Below are positions 42,980 through 51,697 of a stretch of 64,000 nucleotides of DNA, piece by piece (within the stretch, counting starts at the first letter, position 1; each line of letters starts with the position of its first letter). The DNA comes from Candidatus Nitrosoglobus terrae (GTDB lineage: Bacteria; Pseudomonadota; Gammaproteobacteria; Nitrosococcales; Nitrosococcaceae): assembly GCF_002356115.1 (NCBI RefSeq), contig NZ_AP014836.1, positions 1,375,001 to 1,439,000 on the forward strand. Direction: 5' to 3'. Under the pieces are notes generated by a model that was not told the origin of the DNA, made no database searches, and saw only the letters and a list, made by a program, of their open reading frames with translations. The position numbers and the translations under genes were made by a program.

Positions 42980-43885
42980 TTAAGACTGGTTAGCGATCCC
43001 ATGGGGCACGTGACCCGTTGCCACATGCTGGCTAGCAGAATCGCAATGCTTTTGTTGATCATCAAAAAAAATATCAGCGCCAAAAGCTTTAAGAAAATCG
43101 CCTTTATCTAATCCACCTAGAAATAAAGCCTCATCAATACGAATATTCCAAGCACGTAGCGTGCGGATCACCCGTTCATGGGCAGGGGCCCCTCGCGCTG
43201 TGACTAAGGCCGTTCGAATAGGTGATTTCTCTGGCGGGTATTCCTGCTGAATACGCTGTAGTGCTGTTAAAAAATTATGAAATGGTCCATCAGAAAGCGG
43301 CTGTCGGGCAGAAATTTTCTCACTTGTTTGGAAAGCAGCTAAGCCTTGCTCCTTAAATACGCGCTCTGCATCATCAGAAAATAAAACAGCATCACCATCA
43401 AATGCAATCCGAAGCTGCTCCGGATAGATGAACTGCTCTACTTTTGAACGAACAATCGTTGCAGCTGCCACCCCCGCCTTTAATGCCTTTTTAACATCGC
43501 CCGGATCGGCGGAAAGAAACAGATGAGCACCAAATGCAGAAACATAACGATAAGGGCTTTCTCCAGAGGTAAAAGCTGCACGAGTCACCTCAAGCCCATG
43601 ATGCTGAATAGAATTAAACACACGTAATCCCGTATCTGCACTATTTCGGGAGAGTAAAATCACCTCTACTCGCGGCCGATCTAAACGGCCTTGGTTAAGT
43701 GCGAGCAATTTACGCACCAAGGGAAAAGCTACCCCAGGTTCTAAAAATACGTCCTCCCGCTCAATCTGATATTGGCAATATGAATCAATGCCCTGTTCTT
43801 CAAATACTTGATGACTCTCATCCAGATTGAATAAAGCCCTCGAAGAAATAGCAATGACTAATTTATCATCCAGCGCTGTAGGCAT
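42980..43885 (-). CDS. Cytosolic 5'-nucleotidase family protein
   Basis: This 301-residue protein resembles the NT5C1-type 5'-nucleotidase family: LVIAISSRALFNLDESH at the N-terminus (Asp in the FNLDES position), VILLSRNSADTGLRVFNS, FLSADPGDVKKAL, IAFDGDAVLFSDDAERVF and ALVTARGAPAHERVIRTLR. The DGDAVLFSD motif and the second half resemble HAD phosphatases. It probably dephosphorylates nucleoside monophosphates. It ends six bases from the glcD stop, convergent. Substrate range not inferable. Confidence 0.82.
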   Translation of the reverse strand: MPTALDDKLVIAISSRALFNLDESHQVFEEQGIDSYCQYQIEREDVFLEPGVAFPLVRKLLALNQGRLDRPRVEVILLSRNSADTGLRVFNSIQHHGLEVTRAAFTSGESPYRYVSAFGAHLFLSADPGDVKKALKAGVAAATIVRSKVEQFIYPEQLRIAFDGDAVLFSDDAERVFKEQGLAAFQTSEKISARQPLSDGPFHNFLTALQRIQQEYPPEKSPIRTALVTARGAPAHERVIRTLRAWNIRIDEALFLGGLDKGDFLKAFGADIFFDDQQKHCDSASQHVATGHVPHGIANQS

Positions 43886-43960
43886 AGCTTTGGCCGCCTA
43901 ATATAAAGATAATACAATTTTTATACTTATCAGCGAATAAATCATCTCGCACCAGTAACA

Positions 43961-44522
43961 CTATTTTGGCTCCACATCGCTATCTGTCCAACTGTAAATT
44001 AGCGCTCGCCCCTTGGTATGATGAGATCTTCCATAAATAGGGCCGGAGAAAGTATTTAACACACCGTTTTTAACATCATAGGCAAAGAGTGAAAACCTAA
44101 CGATTACACGCAGATTCACCGTTTTATACAAGGCAATTTCTGGAAATTTAAAACTTCCCGCCAAAGGAATTGGAATAGAAAAACTTGGAATACCCAATAA
44201 CCGTTCTACCCTATCAATAGAAAGCGCGCCTGAGCGAACTTCTACTATAAGATCGGCTTCCTTTTTATCTAACATCAAGAGCTCTTTTTTTTAACAACTG
44301 TTCCTTGATAGCGCTAATGGCGTATTTATCATCTCTATTTTTAGGATCAGCCCTTACAAAATTGCTAGAATCAAGATAAATTTTTACCCCTAGAGGAATA
44401 TTCGTCAGAGGTAAACGCTCTACAGCCTGCTCTATAGCAACAGAGGTTAATAACTGTTCAGTTGCCGTCCGTGCCGGCAAAGCTTCGCGTATAGTGATTG
44501 TACAGCTAGTCACCAGTATCAT
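43961..44522 (-). pseudogene. DUF6655-like lipoprotein gene split at an A8 tract
   Basis: Two frames form one gene. Frame one (44522-44265) has TSC (lipobox-like), PARTATEQLLTSVAIEQAVERL and ends AIKEQLLKKRALDVR-stop. Frame two (44278-43961) begins MLDKKEADLIVEVRSGALSIDR and continues LLGIPSFSIPIPLAGSF, PEIALYK and SHHTKGR. Together they match an uncharacterised lipoprotein family (DUF6655-like). The break is a reverse-strand run of eight A (plus strand 44285-44292): seven A would give LLKKELLMLDKKEADL. The signal peptide also lacks a good start, since the hydrophobic codons upstream of 44522 are open but have no ATG. Pseudogene, slippage-decoded gene, or assembly error. Confidence 0.7.
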
Positions 44523-44911
44523 CAGAGCTAAAGTAATAACGCTAGCAGAAAAAACATATAGGCTATATAGAATAGCGAGCTTTTATTAAAGTAAAGTTTA
44601 AGGTTAAAATAAGAAATACAGTTTCAGTATACTTATAAGCTATTGCTAAACTTACACATTACTAAATATTAGTTTTTTTTAGCGAATAGAAAAGGGTAGT
44701 AAGTGGTTTTAAAAACGTTACATCGCAAAAAACGGAAAGGCTGATCTTGAAATACTTGCAGCTTAGCTATAAATCTATATCCTACAAATATTGACAAAAA
44801 TTTAGTATCCCAACCTTGCGCATATCCTGATACCTAGGGTTTGAAATAAATTTTCATACACTCTACTCTTAAATTACTAACAAGAAAAATCACCTCCTTG
44901 TAAAGATCAAC
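44523..44911. other. AT-rich intergenic region upstream of the hopanoid operon
   Basis: About 390 bases. The left end continues the open, hydrophobic but ATG-less reading frame of the broken lipoprotein gene. The right end is the leader of the squalene synthase gene; TTGAAA (44841-44846) with TACTCT 17 bases later is a weak promoter candidate. No RNA or repeat recognised. Confidence 0.35.
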
Positions 44912-46003
44912 ATGAGTTCTTATAGCGTAAGCTACGATACTCTTGACGATAAAGCTTATCAGAACCATATTCTCTTAGGCGTCTCTCGTACATTCGCACT
45001 TACCATACCGCAACTGCCCCCTAAACTAAGAGAAATAGTTGCTAACGGCTATTTACTATGCCGGATTGCTGACACTATTGAAGATGAACCTACTTTAACC
45101 CTTGAGCAAAAGAAATCCTTCTCTAACGCTTTTACCGCAGTGGTCAAAGGGCAAACCTCTGCCCAATCCTTTGCCCAATCTTTATATCCTCTCCTATCCG
45201 ATCGTACCTTAGCGACTGAGCGAGAGCTGATTAAAAACACCCCCCGTATTATTCAGATTACGCACGGCTTTACTCCTCGCCAACGTACTGCTATAGAGCG
45301 TTGTGTACGTATCATGTGCGAAGGCATGCCTCAATTTCAGAATACAGCCAGTCTACGAGGGCTAGCTGATATGGAGGCTATGAATAAATATTGTTACTTT
45401 GTGGCTGGTGTAGTTGGGGAAATGCTTACCGAGTTATTTTGCGACTATTCTCCTGAAGCTAATCATCACTGTGAGGAACTACGCCGGTTAACCCTCTCCT
45501 TTGGCCAAGGTTTACAAATGACCAATATTCTCAAAGATATCTGGGACGATCGAGAAAGAAGGATCTGCTGGTTACCTCGCAGCATCTTTGAGCAAGTGAA
45601 TTTTGATCTAGAAAATTTGAATCCAAATCACTATCACCCGGCTTTTGGTGATGGCCTCCAATATCTTATTGGTATCACCCATACCCATTTACGCAACGCA
45701 CTCACCTATACCTTACTTATTCCTCCTAAAGATGTAGGTATCCGACGTTTTTGCCTCTGGGCTATCGGGTTTGCCATTTTAACTTTACGCAAATTACATC
45801 AAAATCTGGATTTCTCAACGAGCCAGCAGGTTAAAATCTCTCGCCGTAGTGTAAAAGCTACCATACTCCTAACAAACATTGCCGCTAGCCATAATAAAGT
45901 ATTAACGCTTTTATTTAATCTTGCTGCTAGAGGCATACCGTTAATACCTTTAGATGCTACCAAAATTGACGGTAAACAATCATCGGTATTAAAAGCCCCA
46001 TAA
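44912..46003 (+). CDS. Squalene synthase (farnesyl-diphosphate farnesyltransferase)
   Basis: Condenses two farnesyl diphosphates to presqualene diphosphate and reduces it to squalene. The 363-residue protein carries the two Asp-rich motifs DTIED (54-58) and DIWDD (209-213), both expected to bind Mg-diphosphate, and the conserved YCYFVAGVVGEML between them. Similarity to the single-gene, eukaryote-like squalene synthase of Methylococcus fits better than the HpnC/HpnD/HpnE trio, as no such set is beside it. First gene of a three-gene hopanoid cluster; the cyclase starts 17 bases later. The C-terminus lacks a clear membrane anchor. Confidence 0.88.
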   Translation: MSSYSVSYDTLDDKAYQNHILLGVSRTFALTIPQLPPKLREIVANGYLLCRIADTIEDEPTLTLEQKKSFSNAFTAVVKGQTSAQSFAQSLYPLLSDRTLATERELIKNTPRIIQITHGFTPRQRTAIERCVRIMCEGMPQFQNTASLRGLADMEAMNKYCYFVAGVVGEMLTELFCDYSPEANHHCEELRRLTLSFGQGLQMTNILKDIWDDRERRICWLPRSIFEQVNFDLENLNPNHYHPAFGDGLQYLIGITHTHLRNALTYTLLIPPKDVGIRRFCLWAIGFAILTLRKLHQNLDFSTSQQVKISRRSVKATILLTNIAASHNKVLTLLFNLAARGIPLIPLDATKIDGKQSSVLKAP

Positions 46004-46019
46004 TAAAAACAGGAATCTA

Positions 46020-48029
46020 ATGGAACTAAACGCAAAAAACCCAACTGCTATGACTCGTACCCTTAAACAAACTTTAGACTCTAGCGATACTTCAAATATC
46101 ACTACAACTTCTTCAGTAGCTGAGGCTTTACTCCAAGGAATAAGTCATAACGAATTAAAGGCCGCTATCACTGCCGCTAAAGATGCGCTACTTAAACTAC
46201 AGCATGCAGATGGCCATTGGTGTTTTATGCTGGAATCAGATTGCACAATTCCAGCTGAATATATTATTTGGACTCATTTTACTGGCGAGCTAGAACCTGA
46301 GATTGAGCGTAAATTAGCTGCTTTTTTACGCACTAAACAAGCGACTCATGGGGGTTGGCCGCTCTACCATGGAGGGGATCTGGATATCAGTTGCTCAGTA
46401 AAAACCTATTACGCCCTTAAGCTGGCGGGCGATGATCCAGATGCCCCTCATATGATTAGGGCTAGAGAGGCCATTCTTACCCATGGAGGTGCTGCCCGCG
46501 CTAATGTATTCACTCGTTTTATGCTTGCTATGTTTGCCCAGATTCCCTGGCGAGGCGTTCCCTTCGTGCCAGTAGAAATCATGCTTCTTCCCCGTTGGTT
46601 TCCCTTTCATTTAACTAAGATCTCTTACTGGTCACGGACAGTTGTAGTTCCTTTATCCATTCTCTATAGCTTAAAAGCTCAAGCTAAAAACCCTTTAAAA
46701 GTAGATATTCAAGAGCTTTTCACTACCCCACCAGCGCAAGAACGTCATTATTTTCTGATCCGATCACGCCTTAATAAAATATTGCTGTATATAGAGCGTA
46801 GCGCCCGCTTATTTGATCCCTTGATTCCCTCTTCTCTACGACAACACGCGATCAAAAAAGCAGAATCTTGGTTTATAGCCCGTCTAAATGGCGAAGATGG
46901 CCTCGGCGGCATTTTCCCAGCCATGGTAAATGCTCACCAATCCCTTATCTTACTTGGCTATCCTCCAGATCACCCTGACCGGATACAAGCGAAGAAATCT
47001 ATCCAAAACCTTGTCATCGATAATGGGGATTCAGTCACCTGCCAACCTTGCCTCTCGCCTGTTTGGGATACCGCCCTTGCTTCTCTCGCCCTCCAAGAAG
47101 CTGAAGAAGGACATACCAGTGTATCGGTAACTCAAGCTCTCGATTGGCTCAAGGATAGGCAAATACTCGATCACCCCGGAGATTGGCAGGATCAGCATCC
47201 AAATCTCAAAAGTGGGGGCTGGGCTTTTCAATACAACAATAGCTACTATCCTGATCTTGACGATACCGCAGTAGTCGCTTGGGCCATGGATCAGGCCGCA
47301 GCTCCAAATCGCTATCAAGAAACCATACAGCGGGCAAGCGATTGGTTATGTGGCATGCAATCTTGCAATGGCGGGTTTGCCGCTTTTGACTCTGATAATA
47401 CCTATTATTACTTAAATGAAATTCCATTTGCAGATCATGGTGCCCTTCTAGACCCCCCCACTGCTGATGTCAGCGCCCGCTGTATCGCCCTGCTAGGACG
47501 GTTAAATCAGCCTCAGTGTGCAAAATCTCTAAACCGCGCCCTAAAATATATCCGTCAAGAACAAGAACCTAATGGCTCCTGGTTTGGGCGTTGGGGAACA
47601 AACTATATTTACGGCACTTGGTCAGTGCTTACGGCATTAGAGCAAGCCAATATCAACCCTCAAGAAGCATTTATTCGCAAAGCCGTGATCTGGTTAAAAC
47701 GAATCCAAAATTTAGATGGCGGTTGGGGCGAAGATAACTATTCCTATTTCGATCCTACTTTCGCCGGTCGCTATCAAGAAAGTACGCCGGTTCACACTGC
47801 TTGGGCCTTACTTGCTTTAATTGCCGCTGGTGAAGTTCGTAGTACCGCAGTGGATAAGGGGGTTGAATACCTGTTACAAACCCAGCAAGAAAATAATCTA
47901 TGGGAGCATCCTGCGTTCAATGCTCCTGGGTTTCCTCGGATATTTTATCTTAAATACCACGGCTACGATAAGTTCTTCCCCCTCTGGGCCTTAGCTAAAT
48001 ACCGCAACTGTATTCATCATCCGTATTAA
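46020..48029 (+). CDS. shc: Squalene-hopene cyclase
   Basis: Membrane-associated cyclase turning squalene into hopene/hopanol, the core of hopanoid membrane lipids. The 669-residue protein has the catalytic DXDD motif D412-L-D414-D415 (PDLDDTAVV) and several QW-type repeats such as GSWFGRWGTNYIYGTW and NLDGGWGED. Cys and Phe-rich regions are in place. AGGA lies five bases before the ATG. It overlaps the following gene by one base (TAATG), indicating tight coupling. Confidence 0.97.
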   Translation: MELNAKNPTAMTRTLKQTLDSSDTSNITTTSSVAEALLQGISHNELKAAITAAKDALLKLQHADGHWCFMLESDCTIPAEYIIWTHFTGELEPEIERKLAAFLRTKQATHGGWPLYHGGDLDISCSVKTYYALKLAGDDPDAPHMIRAREAILTHGGAARANVFTRFMLAMFAQIPWRGVPFVPVEIMLLPRWFPFHLTKISYWSRTVVVPLSILYSLKAQAKNPLKVDIQELFTTPPAQERHYFLIRSRLNKILLYIERSARLFDPLIPSSLRQHAIKKAESWFIARLNGEDGLGGIFPAMVNAHQSLILLGYPPDHPDRIQAKKSIQNLVIDNGDSVTCQPCLSPVWDTALASLALQEAEEGHTSVSVTQALDWLKDRQILDHPGDWQDQHPNLKSGGWAFQYNNSYYPDLDDTAVVAWAMDQAAAPNRYQETIQRASDWLCGMQSCNGGFAAFDSDNTYYYLNEIPFADHGALLDPPTADVSARCIALLGRLNQPQCAKSLNRALKYIRQEQEPNGSWFGRWGTNYIYGTWSVLTALEQANINPQEAFIRKAVIWLKRIQNLDGGWGEDNYSYFDPTFAGRYQESTPVHTAWALLALIAAGEVRSTAVDKGVEYLLQTQQENNLWEHPAFNAPGFPRIFYLKYHGYDKFFPLWALAKYRNCIHHPY

Positions 48030-48790
48030 TGCCTAGTGTTAACCGTACACAACCTCAAGCTATAATTACACTCTCATCTCCAATTCGAGCCGGTATCATC
48101 GCTGCCCTACCTATGGAGGGGCGTTGTCTGACAAAGCAGTACTTACCTCCCCAGGGTGATGCCCAGCTACCAGAGTCCCTTTATTTACAACTCTCCGGCA
48201 TAGGCCCAGATCATGCCTACCGAGCCGCCGAAATGCTTTTATCTGCGGGCGCTAAAGCCTTAGTGAGTTGGGGAGTAGCCGGCGGCTTAGCGCCTCAACT
48301 AGCACCGGGTACTTTGCTCTTGCCAAAACAAGTGCAGAAGATTAACGGAGAAACGTATTATCCTGATTCACAATGGCGACAACGTATTATCAACTACTTA
48401 AACTATAAATTACCTTTCTCCGGCGATACACTTTGCCATACAGAAACTGTCATCGCCTCAGTGGCAGAAAAAGAGCGCCTCTACCATCAAACCCAATGTG
48501 TAGCAGTGGATATGGAGAGCGCAGCAGTGGCCAAGGCGGCCACCGATGCCAAGGTTCCGTTTATTATTATCCGGGCCATTGCTGATCCAGCTGGGATCTC
48601 TTTACCCATCACTGCACTCAAAGCCCTTAACACTGAGGGACAGTTACAGAGATTAAGCTTGCTGATAAGCCTGCTTAAAAACCCAAAAGATATAATTGCT
48701 TTATGGCAGCTCGCTAAACATTCCCGCGCCGCATGCACCTCATTACGAACAGTAGTGACCCATGTAGGCCCTGCGCTGCTAGCCCCGTAA
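48029..48790 (+). CDS. hpnG: Hopanoid-associated phosphorylase, HpnG-like
   Basis: This 253-residue protein has a nucleoside-phosphorylase-like fold: GIIAALPMEGRCL at the N-terminus, LSGIGPDHAYRAAEMLL, SWGVAGGLAP, and the purine-site VDMESAAVAKAA. In hopanoid clusters such proteins (HpnG) remove adenine from adenosylhopane to give ribosylhopane, the step toward bacteriohopanetetrol. Translation is coupled to shc by a one-base overlap. HpnH, needed to make adenosylhopane, is not in this window. Cytoplasmic, no signal peptide. Confidence 0.85.
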   Translation: MPSVNRTQPQAIITLSSPIRAGIIAALPMEGRCLTKQYLPPQGDAQLPESLYLQLSGIGPDHAYRAAEMLLSAGAKALVSWGVAGGLAPQLAPGTLLLPKQVQKINGETYYPDSQWRQRIINYLNYKLPFSGDTLCHTETVIASVAEKERLYHQTQCVAVDMESAAVAKAATDAKVPFIIIRAIADPAGISLPITALKALNTEGQLQRLSLLISLLKNPKDIIALWQLAKHSRAACTSLRTVVTHVGPALLAP

Positions 48791-48923
48791 AGTTTAGAAA
48801 CTGTTTAGATCATAAAATACCAAGTTGCTGCTACACTACTCTGCTGATAGTTAATCCCTACTCTCTTTAACCCTCGGGGTCTTTAAAACTAACTCCGAAC
48901 GTTCCTCACAAGGAATAAAATCA

Positions 48924-49490
48924 ATGACACTCAAACTTCATATCATTATTTGCAGCACCCGCCCTAGACGCATAGGTCCTTCAGTAGCCCATTGGTTTCA
49001 TGAATTTACGCAAAAACATGGGAAGCTCAACGCTGAACTCATTGACCTAGCCGACTTTAAACTGCCTTTGTACGATGAACCCGTGCATCCCCGCATGCAA
49101 CAGTATGAACACGAACATACTAAACATTGGAGTAAAAGCGTAGCTGCCGCTGATGCCTATGTATTCGTCACCCCTGAATACAACTATAATCCTCCCCCTA
49201 CCTTAGTCAATGCTCTAGATTTTGTGTATAAAGAATGGAACTACAAACCCTGCGGATTCGTCAGCTACGGAGGTACTTCAGGGGGATTGCGTGCCGTCCA
49301 GATAGCAAGGCTACACGTCACCACCCTGAAGATGGTGCCTCTGATGGAAGGCGTGGCCATACACATGGTCGCTCAAAAAATCGGAGATGATGGGGCATTT
49401 ATATCTAACGAATCCATTGAATCTTCAGCAACGACAATGCTAGATGAGCTACTACACTGGGCTAGAGCCCTAAAAACTATGAGAGCTTAA
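48924..49490 (+). CDS. NAD(P)H-dependent FMN reductase family protein
   Basis: This 188-residue flavodoxin-like protein has a phosphate-binding start ICSTRPRRIGPSVAHW and the flavin loop TPEYNYNPPPTLVNALDF, YGGTSGG. The family reduces FMN or quinones with NAD(P)H; azo- and chromate-reductase activities also occur in it. It follows the hopanoid genes by 133 bases, with a leader that separates it, and CACAAGGAATAAAATCA precedes the ATG. Cytosolic. Physiological substrate unknown. Confidence 0.88.
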   Translation: MTLKLHIIICSTRPRRIGPSVAHWFHEFTQKHGKLNAELIDLADFKLPLYDEPVHPRMQQYEHEHTKHWSKSVAAADAYVFVTPEYNYNPPPTLVNALDFVYKEWNYKPCGFVSYGGTSGGLRAVQIARLHVTTLKMVPLMEGVAIHMVAQKIGDDGAFISNESIESSATTMLDELLHWARALKTMRA

Positions 49491-49537
49491 AAATATACTT
49501 ATTGAAATTAAATAAGGATGTTTAATTCCATAGATTA

Positions 49538-49553
49538 TGTGACACCGCTCACA
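49538..49553. promoter_or_regulatory. Perfect CRP-type binding site
   Basis: TGTGA-CACCGC-TCACA: both half-sites match the CRP consensus exactly with the canonical 6-base spacer, and the flanks are AT-rich. It lies about 180 bases before the ATG at 49734. A CRP/FNR-family or related regulator could bind here; none is encoded in the window. Confidence 0.65.
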
Positions 49554-49556
49554 TTC

Positions 49557-49580
49557 TTTATATCTTTATATCTTTATATC
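49557..49580. repeat. Three tandem TTTATATC units
   Basis: Three perfect copies of the 8-bp unit, immediately right of the CRP-type site. Unit size is not a multiple of three and lies in non-coding DNA, so copy-number change would alter promoter spacing. Confidence 0.9.
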
Positions 49581-49733
49581 TTGATTCTTGTGATAAGGCG
49601 CTTAATCATGTTCTTTGTAGAGAAAATTGCTATTTTTATAATTTTTGAACAGTTTTTTGACTAACACTATATCACTATATTGAATTATGCTTACTAGCAT
49701 ATAAAAGGATAGAAGACATACAAGGAGAGTTAG

Positions 49734-50195
49734 ATGACTACAATGCATGACAATGAGTTCGATTTTAATGCATCAACAAATGTTACTTCTGTTTCATTCA
49801 AATTCAGCGGTGAGTATATTATTACAGATGGTCAGCCATGGGGGGGAGTCTCAGCAAACAGCGGTAAGATTACAGTAAAAGCTGGTAGAAAAGGGTCAGA
49901 AAAATGCGCTAAGTGGTTTAAAGATTATGTTGCTAGTGAATATCAGAACATGATTCATACTGTTGGCGGTGATAATCTTCCAGATGAGCTAAATTTCGCA
50001 ATAAAAGGAGTTCTTACTATTGACGGAGCAGATTATGAAATATGCTTAGGGCAAGGGCATCGCTCAAGCACTGGGCAAAACAATTGGCATATTGCATCAA
50101 AAAGCATTATAGCTGACCAAGACGCTAAAAATGGGACACTTGGAATTAGAATGCTACAGAATGGAACGCATGCTTTTGATCTATCTAAGGGCTAA
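49734..50195 (+). CDS. Unrecognised 153-residue protein behind a CRP-type site
   Basis: I do not recognise this protein. It starts MTTMHDNEFDFNASTN, has no signal peptide or membrane helix, and reads as a mostly beta-strand, mildly charged protein with FKFSGEYIITDGQPW, VKAGRKGSEKCAKWF and LGQGHRSSTGQNNW. The ATG has a strong AAGGAGA at five bases. The leader (49491-49733) contains a perfect CRP-type site and a tandem repeat, so expression looks regulated. Its neighbours, an FMN reductase and a decarboxylase, are unrelated to each other. It may be horizontally acquired; the codon usage is AT-richer than the pepN region. Confidence 0.7.
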   Translation: MTTMHDNEFDFNASTNVTSVSFKFSGEYIITDGQPWGGVSANSGKITVKAGRKGSEKCAKWFKDYVASEYQNMIHTVGGDNLPDELNFAIKGVLTIDGADYEICLGQGHRSSTGQNNWHIASKSIIADQDAKNGTLGIRMLQNGTHAFDLSKG

Positions 50196-50268
50196 TATTA
50201 TCAATAGAAACAGGCTACTATAGAGTCCAGTTTTTTAATTAAGCTATAAATTAATTCTCTTTTCTCGG

Positions 50269-50308
50269 AGGTGACAGCTCTCGCACTTGCATCCCTTGGC
50301 TGTCACCT
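50269..50308. repeat. Perfect 10-bp hairpin downstream of the orphan gene
   Basis: AGGTGACAGC (50269-50278) pairs exactly with GCTGTCACCT (50299-50308), 20-base loop. It lies 74 bases after the 153-residue gene and 157 before the decarboxylase. No U-tract on either side; a terminator, leader structure or regulator site are all possible. Confidence 0.6.
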
Positions 50309-50464
50309 ACACATCATCAAACCACTCCACTAAAATATCTGTTTTATTTGGCTCTCAATATAGGTAGCTCGTGAGCTGAAGGAGATTGAGAGGCGACTAT
50401 CCCATGATAATATTCTAAAATAGATTATTTTATTCACGATCCTCAATCATCATTTTGACTCACC

Positions 50465-51619
50465 ATGATAGAAGCCCACGAGTTTATCGATAGCGCCCGT
50501 AAATTTGGCTATAGCTACTATGCGGGAGTGCCCTGTCCTTTTTTAGATCCTTTTATTAATTATGTCACCGAATGTCACAACCTCACCTATATTTCTTCGG
50601 CCAATGAAGGAGATGCTGTTGCCTTAGCAGCAGGGACTTACTTAGGTGGGCAACCCGCTATGGCCATCATGCAAAACTCTGGTCTTGGCAACGCCATTAA
50701 CCCGCTGACCTCCTTAACCCATACCTTCCGTATCCCCGTACTGCTTATCATTACCTTAAGGGGAGATCCGGAGCTTAAGGATGAACCGCAACATGAGCTG
50801 ATGGGACGCATTACTGGATCACTATTAGAGTCTATGAAAATTCCGTGGGAGTATTTTCCCACAGCATCGGATCAAATTCTCCCAACGCTAACCCGAGCGA
50901 GCCAGCATATACAAAAGAGCAATCGACCTTATGGGTTGATTATGCGTAAAGATTCCCTAGCGCCTTATGAAAAAAAGGGCAGTAAAACTCAGGGGCGCAC
51001 CTTACATTTAAAGCATCAAACTTCATCCTATTACCTTCAAACTGGCGCTCTTTATTCCCGCACTGAGGCTTTGGCTTATCTTCTCCCCCAGACAACCCCA
51101 CAGAACAACACGGTGCTCATTGCCACTACGGGCTACACGGGTCGGGAGCTATTTGCCCTTGAAGATCGACCGAATCAGCTGTATATGGTGGGATCTATGG
51201 GGTGCGCTTCATCCCTTGGGCTTGGGTTATCGCTAGTTCGTCCTGATTTAAAAGTGATAGTGATAGACGGAGATGGGGCTGCATTGATGCGAATGGGGAA
51301 CTTTGCCACTATTGGTATGTATGGTGGCTCCAATCTGATTCATATCTTACTGGATAATGAGGTCCATGATTCCACCGGGGCACAAGCTACCATTTCCAGT
51401 AATTTCTCTTTCGCTCAAGTCGCCAGTGCTTGTGGTTACCCTCTAGTTTTAGAAGGTAATCAGTTAACATTAATAGATGAGCTGCTTGCCCCCTCAGCTG
51501 GAAAAGGCCCTCGGTTTGCCCAACTCAAAATACGCTCGGGTACCCTTGAGGATCTTCCCCGCCCTAGGCTTAGTCCTCCAGAGACTAAACAGCGGTTAAT
51601 GGCCTACTTACAACTATAA
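50465..51619 (+). CDS. Phosphonopyruvate decarboxylase-like ThDP enzyme
   Basis: This 384-residue ThDP enzyme is of the phosphonopyruvate/sulfopyruvate decarboxylase type. The N-terminal Pyr domain has GVPCPFLDPFINYV and the activating Glu in SSANEGDAVALAAG (about 44-57). The C-terminal PP domain has VIDGDGAALMRMGNFATIG and ends its cofactor motif with LLDNEVHDSTGAQ. The protein has the fused alpha+beta length of Ppd. In phosphonate synthesis it makes phosphonoacetaldehyde from PEP mutase product. No PEP mutase or aminotransferase lies beside it, so the substrate (phosphono- or sulfopyruvate) is uncertain. Confidence 0.85.
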   Translation: MIEAHEFIDSARKFGYSYYAGVPCPFLDPFINYVTECHNLTYISSANEGDAVALAAGTYLGGQPAMAIMQNSGLGNAINPLTSLTHTFRIPVLLIITLRGDPELKDEPQHELMGRITGSLLESMKIPWEYFPTASDQILPTLTRASQHIQKSNRPYGLIMRKDSLAPYEKKGSKTQGRTLHLKHQTSSYYLQTGALYSRTEALAYLLPQTTPQNNTVLIATTGYTGRELFALEDRPNQLYMVGSMGCASSLGLGLSLVRPDLKVIVIDGDGAALMRMGNFATIGMYGGSNLIHILLDNEVHDSTGAQATISSNFSFAQVASACGYPLVLEGNQLTLIDELLAPSAGKGPRFAQLKIRSGTLEDLPRPRLSPPETKQRLMAYLQL

Positions 51620-51697
51620 AATTGTTACCTATTATTATCTCGCTAGGCTTAAAATTGAGCCCTCCGATTATTGATAAGTAAACTTGGGAGTATATCC

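Noticed and set aside
49557-49580. CRISPR-like repeat
   Set aside because: Units are only 8 bp, head-to-tail with no spacers and no cas genes.
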